Assembly (NCBI RefSeq): GCF_030397665.1
Contig: NZ_JAPUBT010000005.1
Span: forward strand, 186,001-250,000
Length of the DNA stretch: 64,000 nt
Direction of reading: 5' to 3'
DNA from: Janthinobacterium sp. SUN073
GTDB taxonomy: Bacteria; Pseudomonadota; Gammaproteobacteria; Burkholderiales; Burkholderiaceae_D
How positions within the stretch are numbered: position 1 is the first letter of the stretch; every line of letters starts with the position of its first letter. A program made the position numbers and the translations under genes. Positions 45,129-54,238 of the stretch are shown here, one piece after another. The notes under the pieces are model-generated. The model made no database searches, had not been told where the DNA came from, and was given only the letters and a program-made list of their open reading frames with translations.

Positions 45129-46145
45129 TTAGTTGAACTGCTTCAGGAAACGCAAGTCGCCTTCATAAAACAGGCGCAGGTCGTTGATGCCATAGCGCAG
45201 CATCGTCAAGCGTTCCAGGCCGGAGCCGAAAGCAAAACCGATGAATTTCTCGGGATCGAGGCCAAAGTTCTTCACTACGCTCGGATGCACCTGGCCAGCG
45301 CCCGACACTTCCAGCCAGCGGCCCTTCAAGGGACCCGAGCCGAAGGCGATGTCGATCTCGGCCGACGGTTCCGTAAATGGGAAGTACGACGGACGGAAGC
45401 GCACTTGCAGGTCGTCCGTCTCGAAGAAGGCCTTGACGAAATTCAGGTACACGCCCTTCAGGTCGGCAAAGCTGATGTCTTCGGCGATCCACAGGCCTTC
45501 GACCTGGTGAAACATCGGCGAATGGGTGGCATCGCTGTCAACGCGGTAGGTGCGGCCCGGCGCGATGACCTTGATCGGCGGCGTATGCGTGCGCGCATAG
45601 CGCACCTGCATCGGGCTCGTATGCGTGCGCAGCAGCAAGGGCTTGCCATCGGTGTCGTTGCCATCGATGTAGAAGGTGTCTTGCATGGAACGGGCTGGAT
45701 GGTTTTCCGGGCTGTTCAGCGCCGTGAAGTTGGTCCAGTCGTTCTCGATTTCGGGGCCGTCGGCCACGTCGAAGCCGATCGAGCGGAAGATTTCCTCGAC
45801 CCGCTCCCACGTGCGCATCACGGGATGGATGCCGCCGGGCATGCGGCCACGGCCTGGCAGGGTCACGTCGATCGCTTCGGCGTTCAGGCGGCCTTGCATT
45901 TGGGCATCGGCCAGCGCATCACGGCGCGCCGTCAGCGCGTCTTCGATCTGCACTTTGACGGCATTGATCAGGGCGCCCTGCGCCTTGCGCGCGTCCGGGT
46001 CCAGCTTGCCCAGGCCCTTCATCATTTCGGTAATCTGGCCAGTCTTGCCCAGGTAGCGGGCTTTGGCGTTTTCAAGTGCGGCAGCGTCTGCGGCGGCGAT
46101 AAAGTCAGCCTGGGCCGAGACGACGAGTTCTTCTAGGGAGTTCAT
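45129..46145 (-). CDS. pheS: Phenylalanyl-tRNA synthetase alpha subunit
   Basis: A 338-residue catalytic subunit of class II. Motif 2 is in [30 protein letters not shown]. Motif 3 is in [22 protein letters not shown]. An N-terminal coiled coil binds tRNA. The length is normal. It is preceded by a hairpin with a following T-rich stretch (46203-46245) that may tune read-through from rplT. Confidence 0.97.
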   Translation of the reverse strand: MNSLEELVVSAQADFIAAADAAALENAKARYLGKTGQITEMMKGLGKLDPDARKAQGALINAVKVQIEDALTARRDALADAQMQGRLNAEAIDVTLPGRGRMPGGIHPVMRTWERVEEIFRSIGFDVADGPEIENDWTNFTALNSPENHPARSMQDTFYIDGNDTDGKPLLLRTHTSPMQVRYARTHTPPIKVIAPGRTYRVDSDATHSPMFHQVEGLWIAEDISFADLKGVYLNFVKAFFETDDLQVRFRPSYFPFTEPSAEIDIAFGSGPLKGRWLEVSGAGQVHPSVVKNFGLDPEKFIGFAFGSGLERLTMLRYGINDLRLFYEGDLRFLKQFN

Positions 46146-46202
46146 GCGGCATTTCCTGTTTTGGACATCAATTCTGGACTCGGTTATCTAAAATCCAACA
46201 AT

Positions 46203-46245
46203 CAAAAACGGAAACGGGGCATAAGGTGTTAAAACCCCTGCCCCG
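46203..46245 (-). terminator. Hairpin between rplT and pheS (attenuator or weak terminator)
   Basis: On the minus strand CGGGGCA pairs with TGCCCCG (46215-46221 with 46239-46245), followed by TTTCCGTTTTTG. It lies about 60-90 bp before pheS. I see no Phe-rich leader peptide, so classical phe attenuation is not supported. Confidence 0.5.
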
Positions 46246-46292
46246 CTCTTTATGACGCCACCCTACGGATGACGTCGTGCAATGACCGATGC

Positions 46293-46652
46293 TTACGCAG
46301 CGATTTTTGCTTTAACTGCGTTGACAATCGCAGCGAATGCTGGCTTGTCCATCACAGCCATATCGGCCAGGACTTTACGGTCCAGTTCGATATTTGCTTT
46401 TTTCAAGCCGTTCATGAATACGCTGTACGTTACGCCATGCTCACGGGAAGCGGCGTTGATACGGGCGATCCACAGGCGGCGGAAAACGCGTTTCTTGTTG
46501 CGGCGATCGCGGTAAGCGTATTGGCCAGCGCGCATAACTGCTTGCTTGGCAACACGGTATACACGGCTGCGGCGACCACGGTAGCCTTTAGCTTGTACAA
46601 GAATCTTTTTATGACGGGCACGAGCTGTAACCCCACGTTTTACTCTAGGCAT
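46293..46652 (-). CDS. rplT: Ribosomal protein L20
   Basis: A 119-residue basic protein beginning [18 protein letters not shown], the L20 signature. It is a large-subunit assembly protein, and in E. coli a translational repressor of rpmI-rplT. It follows rpmI by 26 bp. The length is normal. Confidence 0.98.
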   Translation of the reverse strand: MPRVKRGVTARARHKKILVQAKGYRGRRSRVYRVAKQAVMRAGQYAYRDRRNKKRVFRRLWIARINAASREHGVTYSVFMNGLKKANIELDRKVLADMAVMDKPAFAAIVNAVKAKIAA

Positions 46653-46678
46653 AGTAACTCCTTATATTGAGTGTGAGA

Positions 46679-46876
46679 TTAAGCAGTCGGCATCATGCGG
46701 TAGACGGATTTCACGTCAGACGCAGCGACATTGGTGGTACCGCGCAGAGCGCGTTTCAGCTTGGTGGTTTTCTTGGTCAAGATGTGGCGTTTGAACGCAT
46801 GACCACATTTAACAGTACCACCCGGGCGCACGCGAAAACGTTTTTTCGCAGAGCTTTTGGTCTTCATTTTAGGCAT
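46679..46876 (-). CDS. rpmI: Ribosomal protein L35
   Basis: The 65-residue L35 starts [16 protein letters not shown] at ATG 46876, with GAGGA upstream; a longer frame is rejected. It lies between infC and rplT as in most bacteria. The 227-bp gap to infC is unusually long for this operon and carries two perfect hairpins. Confidence 0.97.
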   Translation of the reverse strand: MPKMKTKSSAKKRFRVRPGGTVKCGHAFKRHILTKKTTKLKRALRGTTNVAASDVKSVYRMMPTA

Positions 46877-46970
46877 AGCAATCTGTCCTCTTACGGACAG
46901 CTCCATTTATAACAGGATTGCAGGTGGCAACACGACGCTGCGCTTAGATGCCTGCTTTCACATGCTGTGC

Positions 46971-47027
46971 AGCGGATGCGAGTCCGCTACAGTTCGCGCG
47001 GCCCGGACATTGCTGTCAGGGCCGCGC
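46971..47027 (-). promoter_or_regulatory. Structured infC-rpmI intergenic leader
   Basis: Two hairpins sit side by side: AGCGGA with TCCGCT (46971-46976, 46983-46988) and GCGCGGCCC with GGGCCGCGC (46996-47004, 47019-47027). They precede rpmI by about 95-150 nt on its transcript. In E. coli L20 binds RNA in this part of the operon; a similar role here is inferred. Confidence 0.45.
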
Positions 47028-47103
47028 AAATTCTGCCTGGAATCGGGTGCCGCACCAAGACTGGCGCAAATCACGTCGACTCACAGTAAAACGCTATTGT
47101 AGC

Positions 47104-47625
47104 TTACTTCTTCTTCTTAGGCGAAAGAACCATGATCATTTGGCGGCCTTCCATCTTCGGGAACTGCTCGACCTGGCCATACGGCTCCAGATCGGCTTTC
47201 AGACGTTCCAGCATGCGGAAGCCAATATCCTGATGCGCCATCTCACGACCACGGAAACGCAGCGTGATCTTGGTTTTATCACCTTCATCAAGGAACTTGA
47301 TGAGATTACGCAACTTGATATTGTAGTCACCATCATCAGTCCCCGGACGGAATTTGACTTCCTTCACGAGGATGATCTTTTGCTTCAATTTGGCTTCGTG
47401 AGCTTTCTTTTGCTCCGAATACTTAAATTTGCCGTAGTCCATCAAACGGCAAACCGGTGGCTGCGCGGTAGGCGCAATTTCCACCAGGTCGACGTTTGCC
47501 TCTTCCGCCAGGCGGAAGGCTTCAGCCAAACTTACGATACCGAGTGGCTCGTTATCGACCCCGCTTAAACGCATTTCAGGGGCAGTGATTTCGCCATTGA
47601 TGCGATGTGACTTGTCAGTAGCTAT
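47104..47625 (-). CDS. infC: Translation initiation factor IF-3, non-AUG start
   Basis: The frame from the first ATG (47574) lacks the conserved IF-3 N-terminus. Reading upstream in frame gives [21 protein letters not shown], the expected betaproteobacterial start, whose first codon is ATA at 47625-47623. AAAGGA lies seven bases before it. This gives 173 residues. The family core is present ([48 protein letters not shown]). IF-3 genes typically use rare start codons (AUU in E. coli) so that IF-3 represses its own translation. The gene follows thrS by 51 bp. Confidence 0.93.
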   Translation of the reverse strand: MATDKSHRINGEITAPEMRLSGVDNEPLGIVSLAEAFRLAEEANVDLVEIAPTAQPPVCRLMDYGKFKYSEQKKAHEAKLKQKIILVKEVKFRPGTDDGDYNIKLRNLIKFLDEGDKTKITLRFRGREMAHQDIGFRMLERLKADLEPYGQVEQFPKMEGRQMIMVLSPKKKK

Positions 47626-47676
47626 TGTAATTTCCTTTAAAAATCTTGTAAGACGGTCGTGCAGCGAGTTTCCTCG

Positions 47677-49584
47677 TCAGGCCTTGGTGTCGACTTCATG
47701 TTTGAGTCGCTCAATCAGGGCATCGACGGACATAACGCCCAGATCGATATTGCCCCGCGCCCGCACGGCCACTGTATTTGCATCCCGCTCTTTGTCGCCA
47801 ATTACTAAGATGTAAGGCAATTTTTGTACGGAATGTTCACGTATTTTATAGGTAATCTTCTCGTTACGCAAATCAGCCTGCACGCGCAGCCCCGCTTTGC
47901 GCAGTTTTGTTGTAACTTCCTGTACATAGTCGGCTTGAGCGTCGGAAATATTCAACACCGACACTTGCACCGGCGACAACCACAACGGCATGGCGCCCGC
48001 ATAGTGTTCGATCAGGATGCCGATGAAACGTTCCAGCGAACCGACGATCGCACGGTGCAGCATGATCGGCACCTGACGCGTATTGTCCACGGCCACGTAT
48101 TCGGCGCCCAGGCGACCCGGCATCGACGGATCGATCTGCACGGTGCCCACTTGCCATGCGCGACCCAGACTGTCTTTCAGATGGTATTCGATCTTCGGAC
48201 CATAAAAAGCGCCCTCGCCCGGCAATTCCGTCCATTCCACGCCACAGGCGCGCAGGGCCGAACGCAGGGATTCCTCGGCAAAATCCCACGACTCTTCCGT
48301 GCCGATGCGGTTATCGGGACGCAAGGCCAGCTTCACGTCGATATTCGTAAAACCGAAAGCCGTGTACACATCCATCGCCTGCTGGTGGAACGCCGTCACT
48401 TCGCCGGCGATCTGCTCTTCCAGGCAGAAGATGTGGCCGTCATCCTGCGTAAAGCCGCGCACACGCATCATGCCGTGCAAGGCGCCCGATGGCTCGTTGC
48501 GGTGGCATTGGCCGAATTCGCCGTAGCGCAATGGCAGGTCGCGGTAGCTGCGCATGCCATTGTTGAAAATCTGGATGTGGCCGGGGCAATTCATTGGCTT
48601 CAGCGCATAGGCGCGGTTTTCCGATTCCGTGATGAACATATTTTCACGGTAATTATCCCAGTGACCGGTTTTTTCCCACAGGCCACGGTCGAGAATTTGC
48701 GGCGCCTTGACTTCCTGGTAGCCGTTGACCTGGTACACATTGCGCATGTATTGCTCGACTTGCTGCCAGATCGACCAGCCTTTCGGATGCCAGAAGATCA
48801 GGCCCGGCGCTTCTTCCTGGAAATGGAAGAAGTCGAGTTGCTTGCCCAGCTTGCGGTGATCGCGCTTTTCCGCCTCTTCCAGGTTGTGCAGATACAGCTC
48901 CTGATCTTCCTTCTTGGCCCAGGCCGTGCCATAGATACGCTGCAGCATCTCGTTTTTCGAGTCGCCGCGCCAGTAGGCGCCGGCCAGCTTCATCAGCTTG
49001 AAGACTTTCAGCTTGCCCGTCGATGGCACGTGCGGACCACGGCACAAGTCAGTGAACTTGCCTTCGGAATACAGCGACACTTCCTGGTCGGCCGGGATCG
49101 AGCCAATCAGCTCAGCCTTGTAGGCTTCGCCGATGCCCTTGAAGTATTCGATGGCTTCATCGCGGGCGACGACCTTGCGCGTGACTTGCTCATCTTTCTT
49201 GGCCAGTTCCGCCATTTTCTTTTCGATCGCGACCAGATCTTCCGGCGTGAACGGGCGCTTGTAGGCGAAGTCGTAGTAAAAGCCGTTGTCGATCACGGGA
49301 CCGATGGTCACTTGCGCGTCCGGGAACAGTTCCTTGACGGCATACGCCAGCAAGTGGGCCGTCGAGTGGCGGATCACCTCCAGGCCATCGGCATCCTTGT
49401 CCGTGACAATCGCCAGTTCGGCGTCTTGCTCGATCAGATAGGAGGTGTCGACCAGCTTGCCGTCGACCTTGCCGGCCAGGGCAGCCTTGGCCAGGCCGGC
49501 ACCAATATTGGCCGCAACCTGGGCCACGGTGACCGGGCCGTCGAATTGACGGGCGGAACCATCGGGAAGTCGGATTGTAAGCAT
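47677..49584 (-). CDS. thrS: Threonyl-tRNA synthetase
   Basis: A 635-residue enzyme with the usual length. ATG 49584 ([10 protein letters not shown]) has GGAG six bases upstream. It has a TGS domain at 1-60 and an editing domain with [16 protein letters not shown]. The class II core carries [40 protein letters not shown] and [21 protein letters not shown]. It heads the thrS-infC-rpmI-rplT-pheST-ihfA operon. A strong terminator lies about 80 bp upstream, so thrS must have its own promoter or depend on read-through. Confidence 0.97.
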   Translation of the reverse strand: MLTIRLPDGSARQFDGPVTVAQVAANIGAGLAKAALAGKVDGKLVDTSYLIEQDAELAIVTDKDADGLEVIRHSTAHLLAYAVKELFPDAQVTIGPVIDNGFYYDFAYKRPFTPEDLVAIEKKMAELAKKDEQVTRKVVARDEAIEYFKGIGEAYKAELIGSIPADQEVSLYSEGKFTDLCRGPHVPSTGKLKVFKLMKLAGAYWRGDSKNEMLQRIYGTAWAKKEDQELYLHNLEEAEKRDHRKLGKQLDFFHFQEEAPGLIFWHPKGWSIWQQVEQYMRNVYQVNGYQEVKAPQILDRGLWEKTGHWDNYRENMFITESENRAYALKPMNCPGHIQIFNNGMRSYRDLPLRYGEFGQCHRNEPSGALHGMMRVRGFTQDDGHIFCLEEQIAGEVTAFHQQAMDVYTAFGFTNIDVKLALRPDNRIGTEESWDFAEESLRSALRACGVEWTELPGEGAFYGPKIEYHLKDSLGRAWQVGTVQIDPSMPGRLGAEYVAVDNTRQVPIMLHRAIVGSLERFIGILIEHYAGAMPLWLSPVQVSVLNISDAQADYVQEVTTKLRKAGLRVQADLRNEKITYKIREHSVQKLPYILVIGDKERDANTVAVRARGNIDLGVMSVDALIERLKHEVDTKA

Positions 49585-49662
49585 ATTGATCTCCATATCG
49601 GCGCTGGCGCCAGGTAAAACTGCGATGTGATGGGTAAAATACTGAAAGGAAAACGCAGACGC

Positions 49663-49689
49663 AAAAAAACGCGGACTAGCCGCGTTTTT
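49663..49689 (-). terminator. Rho-independent terminator downstream of the tRNA-Val genes
   Basis: AAAAACGCGG (49665-49674) and CCGCGTTTTT (49680-49689) form a perfect 10-bp stem with a 5-base loop. On the minus strand it ends in seven Ts. It separates the tRNA transcript from thrS. Confidence 0.88.
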
Positions 49690-49794
49690 CACTTTCTTGA
49701 GACAAAGGAAACCCGTTCGACTAGCGTCACTCCCAAAGCTTGGTAGTAGTTCGCGGTGTCATAACCGGTTTTACCTTTCTCTCTAACTGCATTC

Positions 49795-49871
49795 TGGTGG
49801 GCGGTGAGGAATTCGAATCCCCGACCCCTTGGATGTCGACCAAGTATTCTAACCAGCTGAACTAACCGCCC
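49795..49871 (-). tRNA. tRNA-Val (GAC), copy 1
   Basis: 77 nt including an encoded CCA. The minus strand folds as a full cloverleaf: acceptor GGGCGGT/ACCGCCC, D stem GTTC/GAAT, anticodon stem CTTGG/CCAAG with loop TCGACAT, T arm GGGGA-TTCGAAT-TCCTC. By standard numbering the anticodon is GAC and position 33 is C rather than the nearly universal U. The copy at 49951 is identical. Confidence 0.9.
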
Positions 49872-49950
49872 GTAAAACTTTTTTGATCATTGCATTTCAA
49901 ATGACCGCTTGCGGCTTGCGCCAGCTTAAAAACTATCTACTGCAAAATTC

Positions 49951-50027
49951 TGGTGGGCGGTGAGGAATTCGAATCCCCGACCCCTTGGATGTCGACCAAG
50001 TATTCTAACCAGCTGAACTAACCGCCC
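49951..50027 (-). tRNA. tRNA-Val (GAC), copy 2
   Basis: Identical to copy 1, 79 bp upstream of it in the same transcript, with encoded CCA. The loop again reads TCGACAT, so the C at position 33 is not a single-base error. Confidence 0.9.
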
Positions 50028-50175
50028 CGAAGACCAGCATTATAGAGAGGCTTTCCCAGAATGACAAGGGCTGTTTTACAGGAAACTTTAATCTGTTTTT
50101 CATCCGCTTCCCGGGCGTCAGCCCTCTTTATAGAGAGTCGGCCCGGCACACGCGGAATGCCGCTAGAATCGCGGC

Positions 50176-50640
50176 ATGAACTCCACTATATTAGCCTGGC
50201 TGAAAACCCTGAGCCGCATCTGCGGTTTTGAAACGGCCGACTCCTTCCCGCCCAATCACCCATACGCGCGCACGCGCTGGGAAGCCGCGTATTTCGATAT
50301 CGCCTCCGACGTGAAGCCCGACGAGATCGAGCGGCGCATCTGCGCGGCCATCGCCAACACGCCGAGCGTCTTCGCCTATATCACCAATCCCACGCCGCGC
50401 ATGCAGCGCGCGCTGCTGAACGTGATCCACGACCGGCTGCGGCGCCAGCCCGGCGCGGGCGCCACCGACCTGGTCTTGTTACTGATCCATGCCTACGCCA
50501 GCGACCACATCACGGAAGCCGTGCCCGGCCTGCGCGCCCTGATCTTCAACACGGCACATGAAGACACGAATCTGCGCGTGCATGCGATCCTGGAATTGCT
50601 GGTGGGCACGCCACGGGGACTCGACGTGATCGATATGTAA
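50176..50640 (+). CDS. Hypothetical protein (154 aa)
   Basis: No family is recognised. The sequence is that of a soluble helical protein: MNSTILAWLKTLSRICG, then NHPYARTRWEAAYFDIASDVKPDE, RRICAAIANTPSVFAYITNPTPR and a helical C-terminus (NLRVHAILELLVGTPRG) that could be HEAT-like. It has codon use like its neighbours, no signal peptide and only a weak ribosome site. It lies between the tRNA-Val genes and an acyltransferase gene and converges on the latter. Confidence 0.75.
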   Translation: MNSTILAWLKTLSRICGFETADSFPPNHPYARTRWEAAYFDIASDVKPDEIERRICAAIANTPSVFAYITNPTPRMQRALLNVIHDRLRRQPGAGATDLVLLLIHAYASDHITEAVPGLRALIFNTAHEDTNLRVHAILELLVGTPRGLDVIDM

Positions 50641-50657
50641 TGATCGAGATGTAGCCG

Positions 50658-51770
50658 TCACGCATGATTGGCGGGAACATAGCGTGCCCGCCAGCGCATG
50701 AACGGCGTTTCCACCAATGCATATAAAAGCCAGCCCGTGGCAATGCTGAGAATAATCATCACGAGGATCGCCGGCAGGCTGTCCGGCCCGTAACCGATAT
50801 CCTGCAAGAGCGGGCGCAGCAGGATGCACAGTTGCTTGTGCAGCAAATAAATCGCATACGACCACAGGGCCAGGCTGGCCGCGCCCGGCACGCGCAGTTG
50901 ATATAGCGCACTGCCGGGACTCAGCGCGGCGATCAGCAGCAAAGTAAAACTGGCAGCCAGGGCCGGATAGCCGAGCACGGTCACCCAATAACCATAGTGA
51001 TCGGTGAGAAACACGTAAAACATCAGCGCCGTGCCAGCGATTCCCGCCAGCAAGATGCGGTTACCGTATGACGTGAGGCGCGTCCAGGCAATGGGGTGGT
51101 AATTCTTCAGCAGCGCCAGCGCCACGCCCGCCACCAGTTCGTCGAAGCGGCACCAAGACGCATAGTAAATGTATTTGTAATAGCCGAGCCCGCCGCGCGG
51201 CACTTGCACATATTCATCCCACAAATACGCGCGCAGCAGCATGCCGACGATCAAGCTGGCGGCCACGGCCAGCCACGCCCACAGCAGCGATCTGCGGCAG
51301 GCCGCGACAGCCAAGGCCACGGCCGGCAGCAGCACATAGAACTGCTCTTCCACGCACAGCGACCACGCATGCGAGAACGCCGTGCCCGGCGTCAGATTGA
51401 TGTTTTGCGTAAACGTCAGGAATTTCCACAGGGGAAGCAGCGCACTCTCGCCGCGAAACGCGGGCCACAGATAGTACAGCGCCAGCACGGCATAGAAACT
51501 GGGCAAGGTGCGCAGGAAGCGCCGCGCATAGAAGCGGGACAAGGAAAATCCGTGCGCGCTACGCAGGGCCGCAAAGATCTGGTTGCCGATCAGATAGCCG
51601 CTGAGGGCAAAGAACAGGTCCACACCGACCCAGCCGATTTCGCCCCAGAAACCAAACGCCCCGCCCTCGCTGACGAACAGCACATAATGATTCATGAAGA
51701 CGAGCACGATGGCCAGCGCGCGCAAAGTATCGAGGCCATACAGGCGGGAAGAAGATGAAGAAGACGGCAT
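50658..51770 (-). CDS. Acyltransferase 3 family membrane protein
   Basis: A 370-residue protein from ATG 51770; a TTG at 51791 is also open. About ten hydrophobic segments are present. The family motifs are visible: RLYGLDTLRALAIVLVFMNHYVLF with the catalytic-type histidine, FFALSGYLIGNQIF, and RFYARRFLRTLPSFYAVL. Members O-acylate lipopolysaccharide, exopolysaccharide or other sugars at the inner membrane. The target is unknown. It is monocistronic. Confidence 0.92.
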   Translation of the reverse strand: MPSSSSSSRLYGLDTLRALAIVLVFMNHYVLFVSEGGAFGFWGEIGWVGVDLFFALSGYLIGNQIFAALRSAHGFSLSRFYARRFLRTLPSFYAVLALYYLWPAFRGESALLPLWKFLTFTQNINLTPGTAFSHAWSLCVEEQFYVLLPAVALAVAACRRSLLWAWLAVAASLIVGMLLRAYLWDEYVQVPRGGLGYYKYIYYASWCRFDELVAGVALALLKNYHPIAWTRLTSYGNRILLAGIAGTALMFYVFLTDHYGYWVTVLGYPALAASFTLLLIAALSPGSALYQLRVPGAASLALWSYAIYLLHKQLCILLRPLLQDIGYGPDSLPAILVMIILSIATGWLLYALVETPFMRWRARYVPANHA

Positions 51771-51908
51771 GGGATCGGCAAGGAAAAACAACGGTGGCGC
51801 CGATCATGCCACGCCGCACCTTGCCATGGCCAACTTTTTGCAGGCGTGCACGGCGAATCCCGCTAAAATATGCCGACCCCGCTTTCCCTTCCCGCAACAG
51901 CATAGGAT

Positions 51909-52871
51909 ATGTCCAGCATGAGCAGCGCACTCCACTTCAAATCCATCAACTACACGGGCCAGGGCAGCGGCCCGCGCCTGATCGTCACGGGCGCCGTGCA
52001 CGGCAATGAAACCTGCGGCACCAAGGGCATCCACCGCGTGATGGCTGAACTCGACAGCGGCGCCCTCTCCATCGTGGCCGGCAGCGTCACCTTCGTGCCC
52101 ATCACCAATCCCCTGGCCTACGCCAAGGGCGTGCGCAGCGGCGACCGCAACCTGAACCGCAACCTGTTCCCGAACGACCATCCACAGGATTTCGAAGACC
52201 GCATCGCCAACTGGCTGTGCCCCTTGCTGGGCCAGCACGACGTGCTGCTGGACTTGCATTCGTTCAATGCCGACAGTCAGCCCTTCGTCATGGTCGGGCC
52301 GCGCAACAATGATGGCCCGCTGCAACCATTCCAGCACGAAGACAAGGAACGCGCGCTGGCGCGCCGCCTGGGCGTACGCCGCTTCGTCGATGGCTGGCTG
52401 CATGCGTATGGCCAGGGCGTGCAGCGCCGCCTGGGCAATAGCGACCAGGTGGGCCTGGTCTTGCGCTATGGCGTGGGCACCACCGAATACATGCGCTCGA
52501 CGGGCGGCTATGCGCTGACCCTGGAATGCGGCCAGCACGCGGACCCGGCCGCGCCGGATGTTGCCTACCGCGCCATCATGAACACGCTCGCCTTCCTCGG
52601 CTTTATCGGTGCGCCACAGCCTGAACCGATCGCCGACGCGGACATGGAAGCGCTGAACATGGTCGTCGTGCACGACAAGCTGCACGCGGACGACCGCTTC
52701 ATCAAGACCTGGTCCAGCTTTGACAAGGTCAAACAGGGTGATCAAATTGGCGTGCGCGCGGACGGCACGCCCGTGACGGCCGAGTTCGACGCCTACATCC
52801 TCTTCCCTGACGTCAATGCGGCGGCCAATGCCGAGTGGTATTACCTGGCGCGGGTTGCCAGCAGCTTTTGA
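51909..52871 (+). CDS. Succinylglutamate desuccinylase/aspartoacylase-family protein
   Basis: A 320-residue zinc-dependent hydrolase of the M14-like AstE/AspA group. Zinc ligands are in VTGAVHGNETCG (H, E) and LLDLHSFNADSQPF (second His). The RSGDRNLNRNLFPND motif supplies substrate-binding Arg and Asn. It probably removes an acyl group from an amino acid; the substrate is not known. It ends exactly one base before the stop of the convergent EmrE-like gene. Confidence 0.9.
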   Translation: MSSMSSALHFKSINYTGQGSGPRLIVTGAVHGNETCGTKGIHRVMAELDSGALSIVAGSVTFVPITNPLAYAKGVRSGDRNLNRNLFPNDHPQDFEDRIANWLCPLLGQHDVLLDLHSFNADSQPFVMVGPRNNDGPLQPFQHEDKERALARRLGVRRFVDGWLHAYGQGVQRRLGNSDQVGLVLRYGVGTTEYMRSTGGYALTLECGQHADPAAPDVAYRAIMNTLAFLGFIGAPQPEPIADADMEALNMVVVHDKLHADDRFIKTWSSFDKVKQGDQIGVRADGTPVTAEFDAYILFPDVNAAANAEWYYLARVASSF

Positions 52872-53213
52872 TTAGTGGCCGACGGACTTTGAAAACAAAT
52901 TGATCACTAACACGCCGGCAATGATCAGCCCCAGGCCGATCAAGGCCGGCGTATCGAGGCTTTGCTTGAACCAGAACCAGCCCACGGCGGAAATGAGCAC
53001 GATGCCCACGCCGGACCAGATCGCATACACGATACCGGTAGGAATGACCTTCAAGGTCAGGGACAAGCACCAGAAGGCGATGCTGTAGCCAATCACGGTG
53101 ATGACACTGGGCCACAAACGGCTGAAGCCCTCGGACGCCTTCAAGGCGCTGGTGGCGATGACTTCAGCGATGATGGCGATGGCCAGGTAGAAATACGTCA
53201 TGGTGAGACTCAT
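52872..53213 (-). CDS. SMR multidrug exporter, EmrE/Qac subtype
   Basis: A 113-residue protein with four membrane helices. ATG 53213 has AAGGA seven bases upstream. The essential membrane-embedded glutamate is in [16 protein letters not shown], and [17 protein letters not shown] is the dimer helix. The residues around the Glu ([10 protein letters not shown]) match the EmrE/Qac type more than Gdx. It is the second gene behind the guanidine-II riboswitch, 11 bp after the Gdx/SugE gene, and may form a heterodimer or a separate exporter. Confidence 0.9.
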   Translation of the reverse strand: MSLTMTYFYLAIAIIAEVIATSALKASEGFSRLWPSVITVIGYSIAFWCLSLTLKVIPTGIVYAIWSGVGIVLISAVGWFWFKQSLDTPALIGLGLIIAGVLVINLFSKSVGH

Positions 53214-53224
53214 GCTGGCATCCT

Positions 53225-53545
53225 TTATTGAGGGCTGAGCAGTTTCAAGCCCAGGATACCGGACACGATCAATGCGATGCAGGCGATGCGCGCGGCGCTG
53301 GCCGGTTCGCCCAGCACCATGATGCCGAAGATGGCCGTGCCCACGGTGCCGATGCCCGTCCAGATCGCATACGCCGTGCCCAACGGCAAGGTGCGCAAGG
53401 CCAGGCCCAGCATCACCACGCTGCCCAGCATGGAAACAGCCGTCAGTACGGACGGCAGCAGGCGGGTAAACCCCGCGCTGTATTTGAGGCCGATGGCCCA
53501 GCCGATTTCCAGCAAACCGGCCAGTACCAGAATAATCCACGCCAT
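53225..53545 (-). CDS. sugE: SMR guanidinium exporter Gdx (SugE)
   Basis: A 106-residue four-helix protein. ATG 53545 follows AGGAGAAGTGC. The Gdx/SugE signature is clear: [21 protein letters not shown] with Glu13, and [19 protein letters not shown]. Gdx proteins export guanidinium in exchange for protons. The guanidine-II riboswitch directly upstream supports that substrate. An EmrE-type SMR gene follows in the same transcript. Confidence 0.93.
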   Translation of the reverse strand: MAWIILVLAGLLEIGWAIGLKYSAGFTRLLPSVLTAVSMLGSVVMLGLALRTLPLGTAYAIWTGIGTVGTAIFGIMVLGEPASAARIACIALIVSGILGLKLLSPQ

Positions 53546-53561
53546 GCACTTCTCCTGAGGC

Positions 53562-53613
53562 GGCAGGGTCGTCCCCGCCATACAGCCCCCACATCAAGCG
53601 GGGTCGTCCCCAC
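53562..53613 (-). promoter_or_regulatory. Guanidine-II (mini-ykkC) riboswitch
   Basis: The minus strand reads two hairpins, each with an ACGA loop: GTGGGGACGACCCCGC (53613-53598) and GGCGGGGACGACCCTGCC (53579-53562), 18 nt apart. This is the guanidine-II pattern of twin stem-loops with ACGR tetraloops. The second hairpin ends a few bases before the Shine-Dalgarno of sugE, so control is probably at translation initiation. Confidence 0.92.
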
Positions 53614-53738
53614 AGGAGCAAAAGGAAAAGTATACCATCGGGTGCAAGCTCTTGCCGCCAGCACATTTTTTCCAGTGCTGTAGTCAAAAAATAGGCTGAT
53701 GGCAGCATAATCGCTGCATCCACTCACTCTCGGGAACA

Positions 53739-54101
53739 ATGATGCTGCTTCTGGCCCAAATCCTTACCGCCCTCATCCTGCTGCTGCACGTCTACATCGT
53801 GCTGCTGGAAACCGTGCTGTTCGATGCGCGCGGACGCAAGGTGTTTGGCCTGTCCAGGGAAAAAGCGGAGATCGTGCGTCCCGCCATGTCGAACCAGGGT
53901 TGCTACAACGGCTTTCTCGTCGCGGCGCTGGCGCTGGGCTTTTTTCACCCGGACGCGGCCATCGCCCATGCGTTCACCGTCTTCGGCCTGGCCTGCATCG
54001 CCGTGGCCGGCGTGTGGGGCGCAGTGACTGTCATGACGCGCATCCTCTACCTGCAAACGGTGCCCGCCGTCATCGCCCTGCTGCTGTTCCACTTCGCCTG
54101 A
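53739..54101 (+). CDS. DUF1304 membrane protein
   Basis: A 120-residue protein with four hydrophobic segments. The family motifs are LLHVYIVLLETVLF near the start and SNQGCYNGFLVAALALGF in the middle. DUF1304 proteins have no established function; some lie in stress or redox operons. Here the gene stands 137 bp before the ArsR-OYE pair and is separated from it by the operator palindromes, so it is probably its own transcript. Confidence 0.88.
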   Translation: MMLLLAQILTALILLLHVYIVLLETVLFDARGRKVFGLSREKAEIVRPAMSNQGCYNGFLVAALALGFFHPDAAIAHAFTVFGLACIAVAGVWGAVTVMTRILYLQTVPAVIALLLFHFA

Positions 54102-54156
54102 TCCCTGCCGGGCGGCCCTGCTTGAAAAATCCACGCCGCCAGCAGGCTTTTTACTT

Positions 54157-54176
54157 ATATCGTAAAATTACGATAT
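54157..54176. promoter_or_regulatory. Operator palindrome of the ArsR-OYE operon
   Basis: ATATCGTAA (54157-54165), AA, TTACGATAT (54168-54176) is a perfect 9-bp inverted repeat, 63 bp before the arsR-type start. Its AT-rich dyad form is typical of ArsR-family operators. Confidence 0.65.
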
Positions 54177-54203
54177 TGAAATTCACAAAAGACGAACCAT
54201 ATA

Positions 54204-54217
54204 TCGTCTACAGACGA
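54204..54217. promoter_or_regulatory. Second palindrome before the ArsR-type gene
   Basis: TCGTCTACAGACGA is a perfect 6-bp inverted repeat around two bases, 22 bp before the start codon. It shares ATATCGT with the first dyad (54202-54207). It could be a second repressor site. Confidence 0.45.
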
Positions 54218-54238
54218 ACATCGATCAGGAGAAACACC

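Noticed and set aside
42804..46136. A 1110-codon open plus-strand frame opposite pheT and pheS
   Set aside because: Antisense to two universally conserved genes, with a low-complexity His/Arg-rich translation.
46203..46245. Classical phenylalanine attenuator for pheST
   Set aside because: No leader peptide rich in Phe codons is present before the hairpin.
47104..47574. infC starting at the first ATG (156 residues)
   Set aside because: It omits the conserved RINGEI segment, which is present in frame just upstream with a ribosome site.
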